A stretch of DNA of 64,000 nucleotides from Thermaerobacter marianensis DSM 12885 (lineage in GTDB: Bacteria > Bacillota > Sulfobacillia > Thermaerobacterales > Thermaerobacteraceae): contig NC_014831.1 in NCBI RefSeq assembly GCF_000184705.1, forward strand, positions 248,001-312,000. Reading direction: 5' to 3'. The notes beneath the pieces were generated by a model. It was given only the letters and a program-made list of their open reading frames with translations, was not told the origin of the DNA and did no database searches. The position numbers and the translations under genes are program-made. Position 1 is the first letter of the stretch; every line of letters begins with the position of its first letter. Below, piece by piece: positions 8,308 through 16,409 of this stretch.

Positions 8308-10019
8308 CGGGCTTCCCTCCCGGTACCGCCGCCCGCCGGATCGCCCCCATCCGCTGAACCGCCGGTCCCGGCGGGCGGGGTGCCGCCGGGGCTGGCACCG
8401 GCGCGGCGGCCTGCCGCACCGCCCTGGCCGGCCGCACCGCGCGCCCCGGCGCCGCCGGCCTCACCGGCCCCACCGGTCCCACCGATCCCACCGATCCCCC
8501 GGGCCCCACCGGCCTTGTCGTCCCCGGCGGCGGGCCGCACCCACGTCGCCAGCCGCTGGCAATAGGCCGCGTAGTTCCGCCGGATCTCGTCCACGCTGTC
8601 GCCGCCGAACTTCTCCAGCCAGGCCGAGGCCAGTTCCAGGGCGACGATGGCCTCCGCCACCACGGCGGCGGCCGGCACCGCGCAGACGTCGGACCGCTCG
8701 TGGTGCGCCTCGAAAGGCTCGCCGGTGAGCAGGTCGGCCGAGGGGAGACGCCGGCGCAGGGTGGCGATGGGCTTCATGGCCGCCCGGAGGACCAGGGGCT
8801 CGCCGTTGGTGATGCCGCCTTCGATGCCGCCCGCCCCGTTCCGGTACCGGAAGAACCCTGCGGCCGGCCCGCGCCAGCCGTCGGCGCCGGCCCGGGCCGC
8901 CTCGGCGGGCACGCCGGGCGGCGGGGGGGTGGCGCCCGGCGGGCGGTAGCCGATGGGATCGTGGACTTGCGAACCGGGCAGGGCGGCGGCGGCAAAGCCC
9001 AGGCCCACCTCCACCCCCTTGATGGCGTTGAGGGCCATGAGGGCGCCGGCCAGCCGGCCCTCCAGGCGCCGGTCGCCGGTGACGTGGCTGCCCAGGCCCA
9101 CGGGGACGCCGGTCACCAGGATCTCGAACACTCCGCCCAGGGTGTCGCCCGCCTGGCCGGCAGCGCGGATGGCCTCCACCATGCGCTGCGACGCCTCAGG
9201 ATCCGGGCAGCGCACCGGCGAGGCTTCCGTAGCCGCTTCCAGCCGGGCGGGGTCTACCGGCGGCCGGCCGCCCTCGCCGTACGCCAGGACCGGCGAGGGA
9301 ATGGCCACCTGGCCGATGCGGAGCACGTAGCTCTGGATCCGCACGCCGAAGAGGCTCAGCAGCTTGCGGGCCACGGCCCCGGCCGCCACCCGGGCCGCCG
9401 TCTCGCGGGCGCTGGCCCGCTCCAGGATGTCGCGGATGTCGCGGGCCCCGTACTTGAGGGCCCCGGCCAGGTCGGCGTGGCCGGGCCGGGGCCGGGTGAC
9501 GGGCTCCATGCGCCAGTCGCCGGTCGCGGCCGCGCCCTGGCGGGCGGCGCTTGCCCTTCCCGTTCCTCCCGCCCCGTGCGCTTCATCGGTCCTGCCCAGG
9601 CCGGCCGGCGTGCCTTTCTCGGCCGCTCCATCCTTGGGCCCCGGGCCTTCCGCCGACGCCCCGGCACCTTCCACCTCCGTCCCTGGCGGGCCGGGCGGAA
9701 GAGGCGGCGTGCCGGCGCCGGCAAGAACCGCGTCCAGCGGCTCCGCCGCCATGGCCAGGGTCCAGTTCGCCCAGTCGCGGTTGGGGATCCAGAGGGCGAT
9801 GGGGCCGCCCAGGGTCCGGCCGTGGCGCACCCCGCCCAGGAACCGGACCCGGTCCCGCTCGATCTTCATCCGGCCGCCGCGGCCGTAACCCAGTTGGCGG
9901 CGGGCCAGGTCGCGGTCGATGTCGGCGGTGGTCAGGGGCAGCCCGTAGGGGATCCCCTCCAGCACCGCCACCAGCCCGGGACCGTGGGATTCGCCGGCGG
10001 TGAGCAGCCGCAGGGTCAA
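8304..10019 (-). CDS. aroC: Chorismate synthase with low-complexity inserts
   Basis: AroC converts EPSP to chorismate with reduced FMN, the last common step of the pathway. Signatures include [18 protein letters not shown] at the N-terminus, [33 protein letters not shown], the [17 protein letters not shown] signature, and [22 protein letters not shown]. At 571 residues it is about 180 longer than typical AroC. The excess is an insert at about 100-170 and a C-terminal Gly/Ala tail of about 65 residues with GG(I/T/A)GG repeats. It begins with TTG (10017-10019), whose last bases overlap the TGA of aroE, so expression is probably coupled. The family assignment is secure; the roles of insert and tail are unknown. 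Confidence 0.95.
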   Translation of the reverse strand: MTLRLLTAGESHGPGLVAVLEGIPYGLPLTTADIDRDLARRQLGYGRGGRMKIERDRVRFLGGVRHGRTLGGPIALWIPNRDWANWTLAMAAEPLDAVLAGAGTPPLPPGPPGTEVEGAGASAEGPGPKDGAAEKGTPAGLGRTDEAHGAGGTGRASAARQGAAATGDWRMEPVTRPRPGHADLAGALKYGARDIRDILERASARETAARVAAGAVARKLLSLFGVRIQSYVLRIGQVAIPSPVLAYGEGGRPPVDPARLEAATEASPVRCPDPEASQRMVEAIRAAGQAGDTLGGVFEILVTGVPVGLGSHVTGDRRLEGRLAGALMALNAIKGVEVGLGFAAAALPGSQVHDPIGYRPPGATPPPPGVPAEAARAGADGWRGPAAGFFRYRNGAGGIEGGITNGEPLVLRAAMKPIATLRRRLPSADLLTGEPFEAHHERSDVCAVPAAAVVAEAIVALELASAWLEKFGGDSVDEIRRNYAAYCQRLATWVRPAAGDDKAGGARGIGGIGGTGGAGEAGGAGARGAAGQGGAAGRRAGASPGGTPPAGTGGSADGGDPAGGGTGREAR

Positions 10020-11197
10020 TGCCGGTCACGCTCCTCGACAAGCCTTTGCCCCGGCGTAGCGCCGGGTTCGCCATCGCGAACCGCCCCAACGGCCCCAACC
10101 GCCCCCTCCAGGGCGGCCTGCAACGCGGCGCGCATGGCCTCAACCGGTGCGGGCCGGTTCGTCCAGAGCTCGAAGGCGGCGGCCCCCTGGTGCAGCAACA
10201 TGCCGAGGCCGCCGATGGCCCGGGCGCCGGCAGCGGCCGCCCGGGCCAGGAAGGGCGTCACCGCCGGGCGGTACACCAGGTCGTAGAAGACCTGGCCCGG
10301 CTGCGGCCGGCAGGCAGGGGGCAGGGGGTCGACCCCCTCCTGGGGGGCCATCCCGGCGCTGGTGGCGTTCACCACCAGCAAGCACCCACGGGCCAGACCC
10401 GGCAGGCGCGGGTCGTCCGCAGACAGGGCCAGGACGGGAGGAACGCGGCCGCCGCCCGCCTCCCCCGCCGTCACACCGCGGCCGGCGGCGGCTGCCGGGT
10501 CACCGGGGGGTTCAGGCCCACCGGGTCGGGTGGCACCGGCGGGTCCGATGGGGCCGGAGGGCCCGCCCCTCAAGCTTCCGGCGGCCAGGGCGGCGGCCAC
10601 GGCGGCCGCCAGTTCCTCGGCGCGCCGGACCGTCCGGTTGGCGATCACCAGCGTCATGCCGGCTTCCGCCAGGGCGAAGGCCACGGCCCGGGCCGCGCCG
10701 CCGGCGCCCAGCACCAGGGCGCGGTGGCCCGCCAGCTGGGACGGCGGCAGGCCGTGTTCTTCCAGGTCGCGGAGGAAGCCGACCCCGTCGGTGTTGTACC
10801 CCACCAGGATGCCGCCGTCCTCCCGGACCACGGTGTTCACCGCGCCCACACGCCGGGCGGCGGGGTCCACCCGATCCAGCAGCGCCAGGGCCGCTTCCTT
10901 GTGGGGGATGGTGAGGTTCACCCCGGCCCAGGTGGGGTCGGCCCGCAAGGCGGCCAGGGCGGCGGGCAGCTCCGCCGGGGGCACGTCCCGCCGCTCGTAG
11001 GTCCAGGGAAGGCCCACCGCCCGGAAGGCCGCGTTGTGGAGGACCGGGGACAGGCTGTGGCCGATGGGATGGCCGAGGACGGCCAGGCGGCGGGGTTGCT
11101 CGCCGCCCGCCGGGGCGCCGGAAGCGGTCCCCCAATCGCCGCGGGCGGTCGCGGCGGGGGCGGCCGGCGTGCCGCCCCGTTCCTGGCGGGACCTCAT
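10016..11197 (-). CDS. aroE: Shikimate dehydrogenase (NADP-dependent)
   Basis: AroE reduces 3-dehydroshikimate to shikimate. The N-terminal substrate domain holds [18 protein letters not shown] and [13 protein letters not shown] with the catalytic Lys; the Rossmann domain has [16 protein letters not shown] and [13 protein letters not shown]; the C-terminal part carries NATSAGM and YDLVYRP. The 393-residue length exceeds the usual 270-290 because of a Gly/Pro insert around residues 205-255 and an N-terminal extension. ATG 11195-11197 overlaps the aroA stop (ATGA), and its own TGA overlaps the aroC start. A G-run lies about ten bases before the start. Confidence 0.94.
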   Translation of the reverse strand: MRSRQERGGTPAAPAATARGDWGTASGAPAGGEQPRRLAVLGHPIGHSLSPVLHNAAFRAVGLPWTYERRDVPPAELPAALAALRADPTWAGVNLTIPHKEAALALLDRVDPAARRVGAVNTVVREDGGILVGYNTDGVGFLRDLEEHGLPPSQLAGHRALVLGAGGAARAVAFALAEAGMTLVIANRTVRRAEELAAAVAAALAAGSLRGGPSGPIGPAGATRPGGPEPPGDPAAAAGRGVTAGEAGGGRVPPVLALSADDPRLPGLARGCLLVVNATSAGMAPQEGVDPLPPACRPQPGQVFYDLVYRPAVTPFLARAAAAGARAIGGLGMLLHQGAAAFELWTNRPAPVEAMRAALQAALEGAVGAVGAVRDGEPGATPGQRLVEERDRH

Positions 11198-12720
11198 GCC
11201 CGTTCGTCCCCCCTGGAAGGGGCGCCGGAGGGACCCTGCCCGGAAGCGGTGCCGGCGGGGTGCGGCCGGGAACCGGCGCCGGAGGGGGCCCGGGCGGTGA
11301 TCCGCGACGGCTCGTCGGCATCGGGACGGTCAGGGCCGTCCACCGGCGCACCGAGCCGGCGCAGGTTGGCGAAGAAGTCCGGATCCGAGACGGCGGCGCT
11401 GCTGGCGTCGAGGATCACCGTCTCCCCGGTGGCCACCAGCCCGGCCACGGCCAGGGCCATGGCCATCCGGTGGTCGCCCCGGGCCGAGCAGACCGCACCC
11501 CGCAGGGGGGTGGGGCCGTGGACGTCCAGCCCGTCCGGATGCTCGTCGACCCGGGCGCCCAGTCGGCGGAGTTCTTCCGCCAGCGCCCGCAGCCGGTCGG
11601 TCTCCTTGACCCGCAGCTCTGCCGCGTCGCGGATCCGGGTGGTGCCCCGGGCCTGGGTGGCCAACACGGCGAGGATGGGAATCTCGTCGATCAGCCGGGG
11701 GATCAGGTCGCCGCCGATGGTCACGGCCCGCAGCGCCGAGGTCTCGGCAGTCAGGTCGGCCACCGGCTCGCCGGCGGGCGAGCCGTCGCCCGCGGAGCCG
11801 TCACCGGCCTGCCGGGCCATCCCGACCCGGGCCCCCATGTTCTCCAGCACCTCGAGAAAGCCGGTGCGGGTGGGGTTGACGCCGACGCCCGGCAGGACGA
11901 TCCGGCTGTCCGGACACAGGATCGCCGCCGCCAGGTAGAACGCGGCGGCCGACGGGTCGCCCGGGATGACCAGCCGTGCCGGCGCCCGCAGAGGCCGGCC
12001 GCCTTCCACCGCCACGGTGAGGCCGTCCCGCTCCACCGGGACGCCGAAGAGGGGCAGCATCCGCTCCGTGTGGTCGCGGGAGAGGGCCGGCTCCCGCACG
12101 CTGGTTCGTCCCGCGGCGAACAGGCCGGCCAGCAGGACGGCGCTCTTGACCTGGGCGCTGGCGACGGGGCTGTCGTGGTGGATGCCCTGCAGGTCGCCGC
12201 CCTGCACGTGCAGCGGCGCCAACCGGCCGCCGTCCTGCCCTTCGATCCGGGCACCCATGCGGCGGAGGGGCTCCACCACCCGGCCCATGGGACGGCGGCG
12301 CAGGGACGCGTCGCCCGTCAGGGTGCTGCGGAAGGGACGGGTCGCCAGCAGGCCCAGCAGCAAGCGCATGGTGGTCCCCGAGTTGCCGGCGTCGAGGGGC
12401 GCGGCCGGCGCCCGCCAGCCGGCGATGCCGGGCCCGTCGATCACCACGCGGCCCGGGTCCGGCCGCTGGACGGTGACGCCCAGGGCGGCCAGGCATGCCA
12501 GGGTCGAGGCGGCATCCCGCCCGGGGGCATAGGACTCCAGCACGGTACGGCCCCCGGCCGCTGCCGCCAGCATGGCCGCCCGGTGGGAGATGGACTTGTC
12601 CCCGGGGACCTGAAGGGTGCCCTGCAGGCGGCGGCCGGGCCGCACGCGGGCGGCGCCGCCGGATCCGGGGGCAGGGGACCGGGTCGTGTCAGGGGTGGGG
12701 GTGGGTATGGCGCCGGACAT
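11194..12720 (-). CDS. aroA: 3-phosphoshikimate 1-carboxyvinyltransferase (EPSP synthase)
   Basis: AroA transfers enolpyruvyl from PEP to shikimate-3-phosphate. Visible motifs are LQVPGDKSISHRAAMLAA, LDAGNSGTTMRLLLGLLA, the RRRPMGRVVEPLRRMGA region, PGDPSAAAFYLAAA, and near the C-terminus ELRVKETDRLRALAEEL and GDHRMAMALAVAG. LDAGNSGTTMR with Gly is the usual glyphosate-sensitive type, as far as can be judged by eye. The start is taken at ATG 12720, five bases after GGTGA; GTG 12729 is an alternative. The first 32 bases overlap the end of tyrA. The C-terminal 50 residues are low-complexity. Confidence 0.95.
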   Translation of the reverse strand: MSGAIPTPTPDTTRSPAPGSGGAARVRPGRRLQGTLQVPGDKSISHRAAMLAAAAGGRTVLESYAPGRDAASTLACLAALGVTVQRPDPGRVVIDGPGIAGWRAPAAPLDAGNSGTTMRLLLGLLATRPFRSTLTGDASLRRRPMGRVVEPLRRMGARIEGQDGGRLAPLHVQGGDLQGIHHDSPVASAQVKSAVLLAGLFAAGRTSVREPALSRDHTERMLPLFGVPVERDGLTVAVEGGRPLRAPARLVIPGDPSAAAFYLAAAILCPDSRIVLPGVGVNPTRTGFLEVLENMGARVGMARQAGDGSAGDGSPAGEPVADLTAETSALRAVTIGGDLIPRLIDEIPILAVLATQARGTTRIRDAAELRVKETDRLRALAEELRRLGARVDEHPDGLDVHGPTPLRGAVCSARGDHRMAMALAVAGLVATGETVILDASSAAVSDPDFFANLRRLGAPVDGPDRPDADEPSRITARAPSGAGSRPHPAGTASGQGPSGAPSRGDERA

Positions 12721-13735
12721 GGGTTTCACCGTTCCCGTCGATGTCGTGGCCTGCCGTCGACGTGTCGTTCACGGGGTTCGCACCGCCGCCGGTGCTGCCG
12801 CCAGCTCCGGTGACGCCGGCCGCTCCAAGGACCGCCTCCCGGAAGCGGCGCGTCTCGTCCAGGTACCGGTACAGCGCCTCGCCGTCGCCCCGGGCGGCGG
12901 CCCGGGCCAGCTGGTCCAGCGCCTCGCGCAAGGCGTCCAGCCACGGGGCCACCCGGGGCCAGTTGGCCCGGAGCATGTCGCGCCCAAGAGCCGGATGCCC
13001 GCCGGCCACCCGGGTCGTGTCACGGAAGCCGCCGGCCACGAGCTGCGCCAGATAGGGAAGCTCGGCGGCGCCGCGGCGGGCGGTGCCTGCCAGGGCGGCG
13101 GCCACCAGCAGCGGCAGGTGGCTGGTCAGGGCCACGTGGCGATCGTGTTCCTCCGGATCCATGACCAGGATCCGGGCACCGACCGCCTCGAGCAGGGGAA
13201 TCCAGGGCCGGGCTGCCGCCTCGCCCCAGGGCGGAGCCGGGGTCAGGGTCCAGGTGCGCCCGCGGAAGAGGCCGGGATCCGCGGCGGCGGGGCCCCAGCG
13301 CTCCGTCCCCGCCATGGGGTGGCCGCCGGCAAAGGCCACGCCGGGCGGCAACAGGCGGCGGGCCGCGTCCACCACGGGCTCCTTGACGCTGCCCGTATCG
13401 GTGACCAGCACGCCCGGCCGCAGGTGCGGCCGGGCGGCCTCCAGGACGTCCGGGATCGCCCCGACGGGCACGGCGACGGCCACCGCATCGGCCTCCACCA
13501 GAAGTTCAAAGCCGTCGGCAGAACCGGTGTCGATGCGGCCAGCCTGCAAGGCGTGCTCGACCGCCTCCGGGTCGCGGTCGATGCCGATCACGCGGGCGAC
13601 CAGGGGGCGGGCGGCCGCCGCCAGCGAGCCCCCGATCTGCCCCAGGCCGATCACGGCCAGCGTGCGGTGGCGCCAGCCGTCAAGCCCCGCGGGGCCGAAG
13701 CCGTCCTCGCCATCCTGGGCATCCCGGCGTGCCAC
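12689..13735 (-). CDS. tyrA: Prephenate dehydrogenase
   Basis: TyrA oxidatively decarboxylates prephenate to 4-hydroxyphenylpyruvate, the committed step to tyrosine. The NAD-binding N-terminus reads LAVIGLGQIGGSLAAAARPL. VLVTDTGSVKEPVVDAA, FAGGHPMAGTERWGP and the helical C-terminal dimerisation domain with LPLLVAAALAGT follow. It starts at GTG 13735, three bases after the aroF stop, and its last residues overlap the start of aroA. No ACT domain is evident after the dehydrogenase; the C-terminal 40 residues are Gly/His-rich. No prephenate dehydratase (pheA) is present in the operon, so phenylalanine synthesis is completed elsewhere. Confidence 0.93.
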   Translation of the reverse strand: MARRDAQDGEDGFGPAGLDGWRHRTLAVIGLGQIGGSLAAAARPLVARVIGIDRDPEAVEHALQAGRIDTGSADGFELLVEADAVAVAVPVGAIPDVLEAARPHLRPGVLVTDTGSVKEPVVDAARRLLPPGVAFAGGHPMAGTERWGPAAADPGLFRGRTWTLTPAPPWGEAAARPWIPLLEAVGARILVMDPEEHDRHVALTSHLPLLVAAALAGTARRGAAELPYLAQLVAGGFRDTTRVAGGHPALGRDMLRANWPRVAPWLDALREALDQLARAAARGDGEALYRYLDETRRFREAVLGAAGVTGAGGSTGGGANPVNDTSTAGHDIDGNGETHVRRHTHPHP

Positions 13736-13738
13736 GGG

Positions 13739-14962
13739 TCACTGACCTCCACCCGCCGCGGCCCGCCGCCCGGCCGCTGCGGGCGGTGGGGCCGGGGCCG
13801 TCACGGCGGCCGGCCGGGCCCGCCCGCCGGTCCCGGCCCGCTCCTCCCGGGCCCGGGGCGCGTCCCCGGACGGGGACGCCTGCGGGGCCACGCCGTCGGC
13901 TGCCCCGGCGCCGGCCGCCTCCCCTCGGCCGCGTTCGTCCCCGTGGCGGTACAGGTGGCGGCCCACCGCCCGGGCCACCGCCTCCACCTCCCGCACCATC
14001 TGCTCGAACTGGGCGAAGTCGAGGCTCTGGGTTCCGTCGGACAGGGCCCGGTCGGGGCGCGGGTGGACTTCGACGATCAGCCCGTCCGCTCCGGCGGCGA
14101 TGGCGGCGCGGGCCAGGGGGATCACGTACTCGCGGTGGCCGGTGCCGTGGCTGGGGTCGACGATCACCGGCAGGTGGGTCAGGGTCTTGGCCACGGCCAC
14201 GGCGTTGAGGTCCAGGGTGTTGCGGGTCGCGGTCTCAAAGGTCCGGATCCCCCGCTCGCACAGGATCACGTGGGGGTTGCCCGCGGCCAGGACGTACTCC
14301 GCCGCCAGCAGCCACTCTTCGATGGTGGCCATGAACCCGCGCTTGAGCAGGACCGGCTTGCGGGTCCGGCCCACGGCCTGGAGCAGGGGGAAGTTCTGCA
14401 TGTTGCGGGCGCCGATCTGCAGCACGTCGGCGTACTCGGCCACCAGCTCCACCTGCTCGGGCGCCATGACCTCGGTGACCACTGGCAGGCCGGTGCGCTC
14501 GCGGGCCAGGGCCAGCAGCCGCAGGCCCTCCTCGCCGAGACCCTGGAAACTGTAAGGCGACGTGCGGGGCTTGAAGGCGCCGCCGCGCAGGGCCGCGGCA
14601 CCCGCCTGCCGGAGGAACCCGGCGATCTCCAGCAGCCCGGCCTCGCTCTCCACCGAGCACGGCCCCGCGATGATGGGGATGGCGGGGCCGCCGAAGGGTA
14701 CGCCGCCCGCCGAAACCACCGTGGGCTCGGGCCGGAACTCGCGGCTGGCCAGCTTGTAGGGTCGGCTCACGGTCACCACCCGTTCCACGCCGCGCAGGGT
14801 TTCCACCTGCTGGCCGTCCAGGGACCGCGGATCGCCGTGGCCGTGGATCACCACCCGCTCGTCGCCCCGCGCCACGAAGGGGCGCAGCCCGGCCTGCCGG
14901 AGGCGCTCCTGGACCTGATCGATGTCGTCGGGTGTGGCGTGGGGATGCATGATGACGATCAC
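13739..14962 (-). CDS. aroF: 3-deoxy-7-phosphoheptulonate synthase, type I-beta with N-terminal regulatory domain
   Basis: This enzyme condenses PEP and erythrose-4-phosphate to DAHP, the entry step of the pathway. Residues 1-70 form the small ferredoxin-like regulatory domain typical of the AroF/AroG(f) type ([20 protein letters not shown]), the place where aromatic end-products act in homologues. The barrel carries [53 protein letters not shown] and [17 protein letters not shown], so metal and PEP ligands are intact. A low-complexity tail of about 70 residues follows. The start is GTG 14962, overlapping the chorismate mutase stop by three bases. Confidence 0.95.
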   Translation of the reverse strand: MIVIMHPHATPDDIDQVQERLRQAGLRPFVARGDERVVIHGHGDPRSLDGQQVETLRGVERVVTVSRPYKLASREFRPEPTVVSAGGVPFGGPAIPIIAGPCSVESEAGLLEIAGFLRQAGAAALRGGAFKPRTSPYSFQGLGEEGLRLLALARERTGLPVVTEVMAPEQVELVAEYADVLQIGARNMQNFPLLQAVGRTRKPVLLKRGFMATIEEWLLAAEYVLAAGNPHVILCERGIRTFETATRNTLDLNAVAVAKTLTHLPVIVDPSHGTGHREYVIPLARAAIAAGADGLIVEVHPRPDRALSDGTQSLDFAQFEQMVREVEAVARAVGRHLYRHGDERGRGEAAGAGAADGVAPQASPSGDAPRAREERAGTGGRARPAAVTAPAPPPAAAGRRAAAGGGQ

Positions 14963-15381
14963 CCTCGGTTCCCTCCCGCCAGGGCCTGGGCGACGGCCAT
15001 GCCGGCCATGGTCCCGTCAGGCTCCCAGCCCGCCAGGTCGGGGCGCAGGCAGCGGGCCTGGCCCAGGTAGACGTGGCGGATCTCCGCCGGCGACCGGTCG
15101 GTGTTGACCAGCATCAGGGCGCGAATGCAACGGGGCAGGTCGTCCTCCACCGGCGGCGCCACGGCGTCCAGCAGCGGGACGTGGGTCCACCCCAGCTCCC
15201 GCACCGCCGACGCCGGGAAGGCCCGGTCCAGGTCGCCGGTCACGGTGAAGAACACGGCAACAATATCATCGACTGAAGCTTCATTCAGCGCAACCATGGC
15301 CTGCAACAGCTCCCGGGTCGCACGACGGATCGCCTCGGGACTGTTGTCCTCGGCGACGACGGCACCCCGGATCCCGCGCAC
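14959..15381 (-). CDS. aroH: Chorismate mutase, AroH class
   Basis: AroH converts chorismate to prephenate. The 140-residue sequence matches the compact trimeric AroH type: [19 protein letters not shown] with the active-site Arg, a [23 protein letters not shown] segment, then [24 protein letters not shown] and [15 protein letters not shown]. It is the first gene of the aro operon. Start GTG 15381 has a strong AAGGAGGGAG eight bases upstream. An intrinsic-terminator-like hairpin (15423-15438) and UAG-rich repeats lie in its leader, so expression of the whole operon is probably set by transcription attenuation. Confidence 0.95.
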   Translation of the reverse strand: MRGIRGAVVAEDNSPEAIRRATRELLQAMVALNEASVDDIVAVFFTVTGDLDRAFPASAVRELGWTHVPLLDAVAPPVEDDLPRCIRALMLVNTDRSPAEIRHVYLGQARCLRPDLAGWEPDGTMAGMAVAQALAGGNRG

Positions 15382-15412
15382 CTCGGCTCCCTCCTTGCCG
15401 GCCCCTGCGCAG

Positions 15413-15438
15413 AAAGGAAAAAGCCACCGGCTGGTGGC
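15413..15438 (-). terminator. Intrinsic terminator in the leader of the aro operon (attenuator candidate)
   Basis: On the minus strand GCCACC-AGCC-GGTGGC (15438-15423) is followed directly by TTTTTCCTTT. This is a textbook stem plus U-tract, placed 40 bases before the aroH start and downstream of the operon's promoter-like sequence. An alternative hairpin, GGCGG-AATCCTC-CCGCC (minus strand, just upstream), shares the GCC of the terminator's left arm, so the two cannot form together. This is the arrangement expected of an antiterminator/terminator switch. Confidence 0.8.
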
Positions 15439-15452
15439 GGGAGGATTCCGCC

Positions 15453-15575
15453 CCTACCGTCCTACCGTTCTACGCAGCGGCTGCCGTTGGATATTTGAGC
15501 GGATTCCCGGTCCGTGGCGCGGACCTTCCTCCGGGATCGCCGCGGGCCCGCCGGTCCTGCCTACCGTCCTACCTT
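15453..15575 (-). promoter_or_regulatory. UAG-rich repeated elements in the aro leader, candidate antiterminator-protein sites
   Basis: On the minus strand the 14-mer GGTAGGACGGTAGG occurs at 15573-15560 and again at 15466-15453, 107 bp apart. The proximal copy belongs to a run TAG-N5-TAG-N5-TAG that ends about 12 bases before the terminator region. HutP-family proteins are known to bind RNA containing spaced XAG triplets next to a terminator, and a HutP-family gene lies just upstream. Use as RNA sites is inferred. A further leader hairpin, GGTCCG-CGCCA-CGGACC, spans 15525-15509. Confidence 0.55.
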
Positions 15576-15661
15576 CCGGCGCCGGCCCGTTCCCCCGGAC
15601 GAACCGGCCCCGGCCTCCAGCCTGCTTGGGGGGACCGGTCCGTTTCGAACCACGGCCCGGG

Positions 15662-15703
15662 TTGTTATTCGGGAATATAACAATGCCGATCCGGGGTCGG
15701 CAA
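15662..15703 (-). promoter_or_regulatory. Promoter-like sequence and inverted repeat ahead of the aro leader
   Basis: Minus strand: TTGCCG (15703-15698), an 18-bp spacer, and TATATT (15679-15674) resemble a sigma-A promoter. It predicts a start near 15667 and a leader of about 285 bases to aroH. The -10 lies within a perfect inverted repeat TTGTTAT-N8-ATAACAA (15662-15683), strikingly A+T-rich for this genome and well placed for a repressor. No regulator for it can be named. Confidence 0.5.
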
Positions 15704-15803
15704 GACCTTGCCGCCCTGGATTCGGCGCCGCTGGCGCCCTTCGCCGTTGGCATCCGGAAACCGCGGTCCCAAGACGTGAGGTGCGGCCAGGCCCGGCACC
15801 CGG

Positions 15804-16247
15804 TCACGCCCCGGCGTCCACGTCGGGAACGGCACGGTGGGCCAGCCCCACGGCCACGTCGTCCAGGTGGACCAGGCCCACCCCGACGAAGACGGCACAG
15901 GCCAGATGCTCGCCGAAGCGGGCGATGGCCACCTTGCCGCCCACGTTGAAGCCCAGGGCCCGGCCGGCCAGCTGGGACAGCGCCTCCCGGGCCGCACCCG
16001 CCACCGCCCCTTCGTGGGGGTGGATGGGGGCGATCACCCCCTCGCGCCGCGCCGCCACGATGGCCCGCTGCACCATGCTGCCGATGGACTCGGCGTACGG
16101 CCCGCCGAAGTCCACCGCCACGCCGCGGATGCCCTGGCGCAACAGCTCCTCCTTGACCCGGGCCTCTTCGGCCCGGCCGGCCGACGTGGCCAGCCGCAGG
16201 GCGGCCCGGGCGACCGCCAGATTCGGTGCTTCCGTTCCGTGGGTCAC
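15804..16247 (-). CDS. HutP-family RNA-binding antitermination protein
   Basis: The 147-residue protein matches the HutP family by its ordered motifs: GVAVDFGGPYAESIGSMVQR, AIVAARREGVI, AGAAREALSQLAGRALGFN, VGGKVAIARFGEHLACAVF and VGVGLVHLDDVAVGLAHRAV. B. subtilis HutP is a hexamer that, with histidine and Mg2+, binds XAG triplets and prevents termination ahead of the hut operon. One metal-ligand His (GLVH) seems kept. The HxxxH pair of B. subtilis HutP does not align by eye, so the co-ligand may differ. The start is chosen at GTG 16247 after GGAAAGGCGGG; the frame is open to 16310. No histidine-utilisation genes are nearby; the next genes downstream on this strand are the aro operon, whose leader has a terminator and UAG repeats. 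Confidence 0.8.
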   Translation of the reverse strand: MTHGTEAPNLAVARAALRLATSAGRAEEARVKEELLRQGIRGVAVDFGGPYAESIGSMVQRAIVAARREGVIAPIHPHEGAVAGAAREALSQLAGRALGFNVGGKVAIARFGEHLACAVFVGVGLVHLDDVAVGLAHRAVPDVDAGA

Positions 16248-16409
16248 GGTCGTCCCGCCTTTCCGGAAGCTGGTTCGGGCGCCGGGCCGGGGGCGCGGCG
16301 CCCATGGCATCGGGTTCGATACCCGGCATGCCTGCCGCCTGCCGGGGGGTCGACCGCGGCGGCGGGCGCCCGCCGTTGCCGCCGCCAGCGGGAACCGGAC
16401 GATCCGACG

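Noticed and set aside
15413-15575. T-box or TRAP-type leader for the aro operon
   Set aside because: No AGGGTGGNACCGCG T-box sequence or specifier-loop architecture was found, and the UAG triplets are spaced by 5 bases rather than the 2-3 of TRAP sites. The adjacent HutP-family gene makes HutP-type sites more likely.
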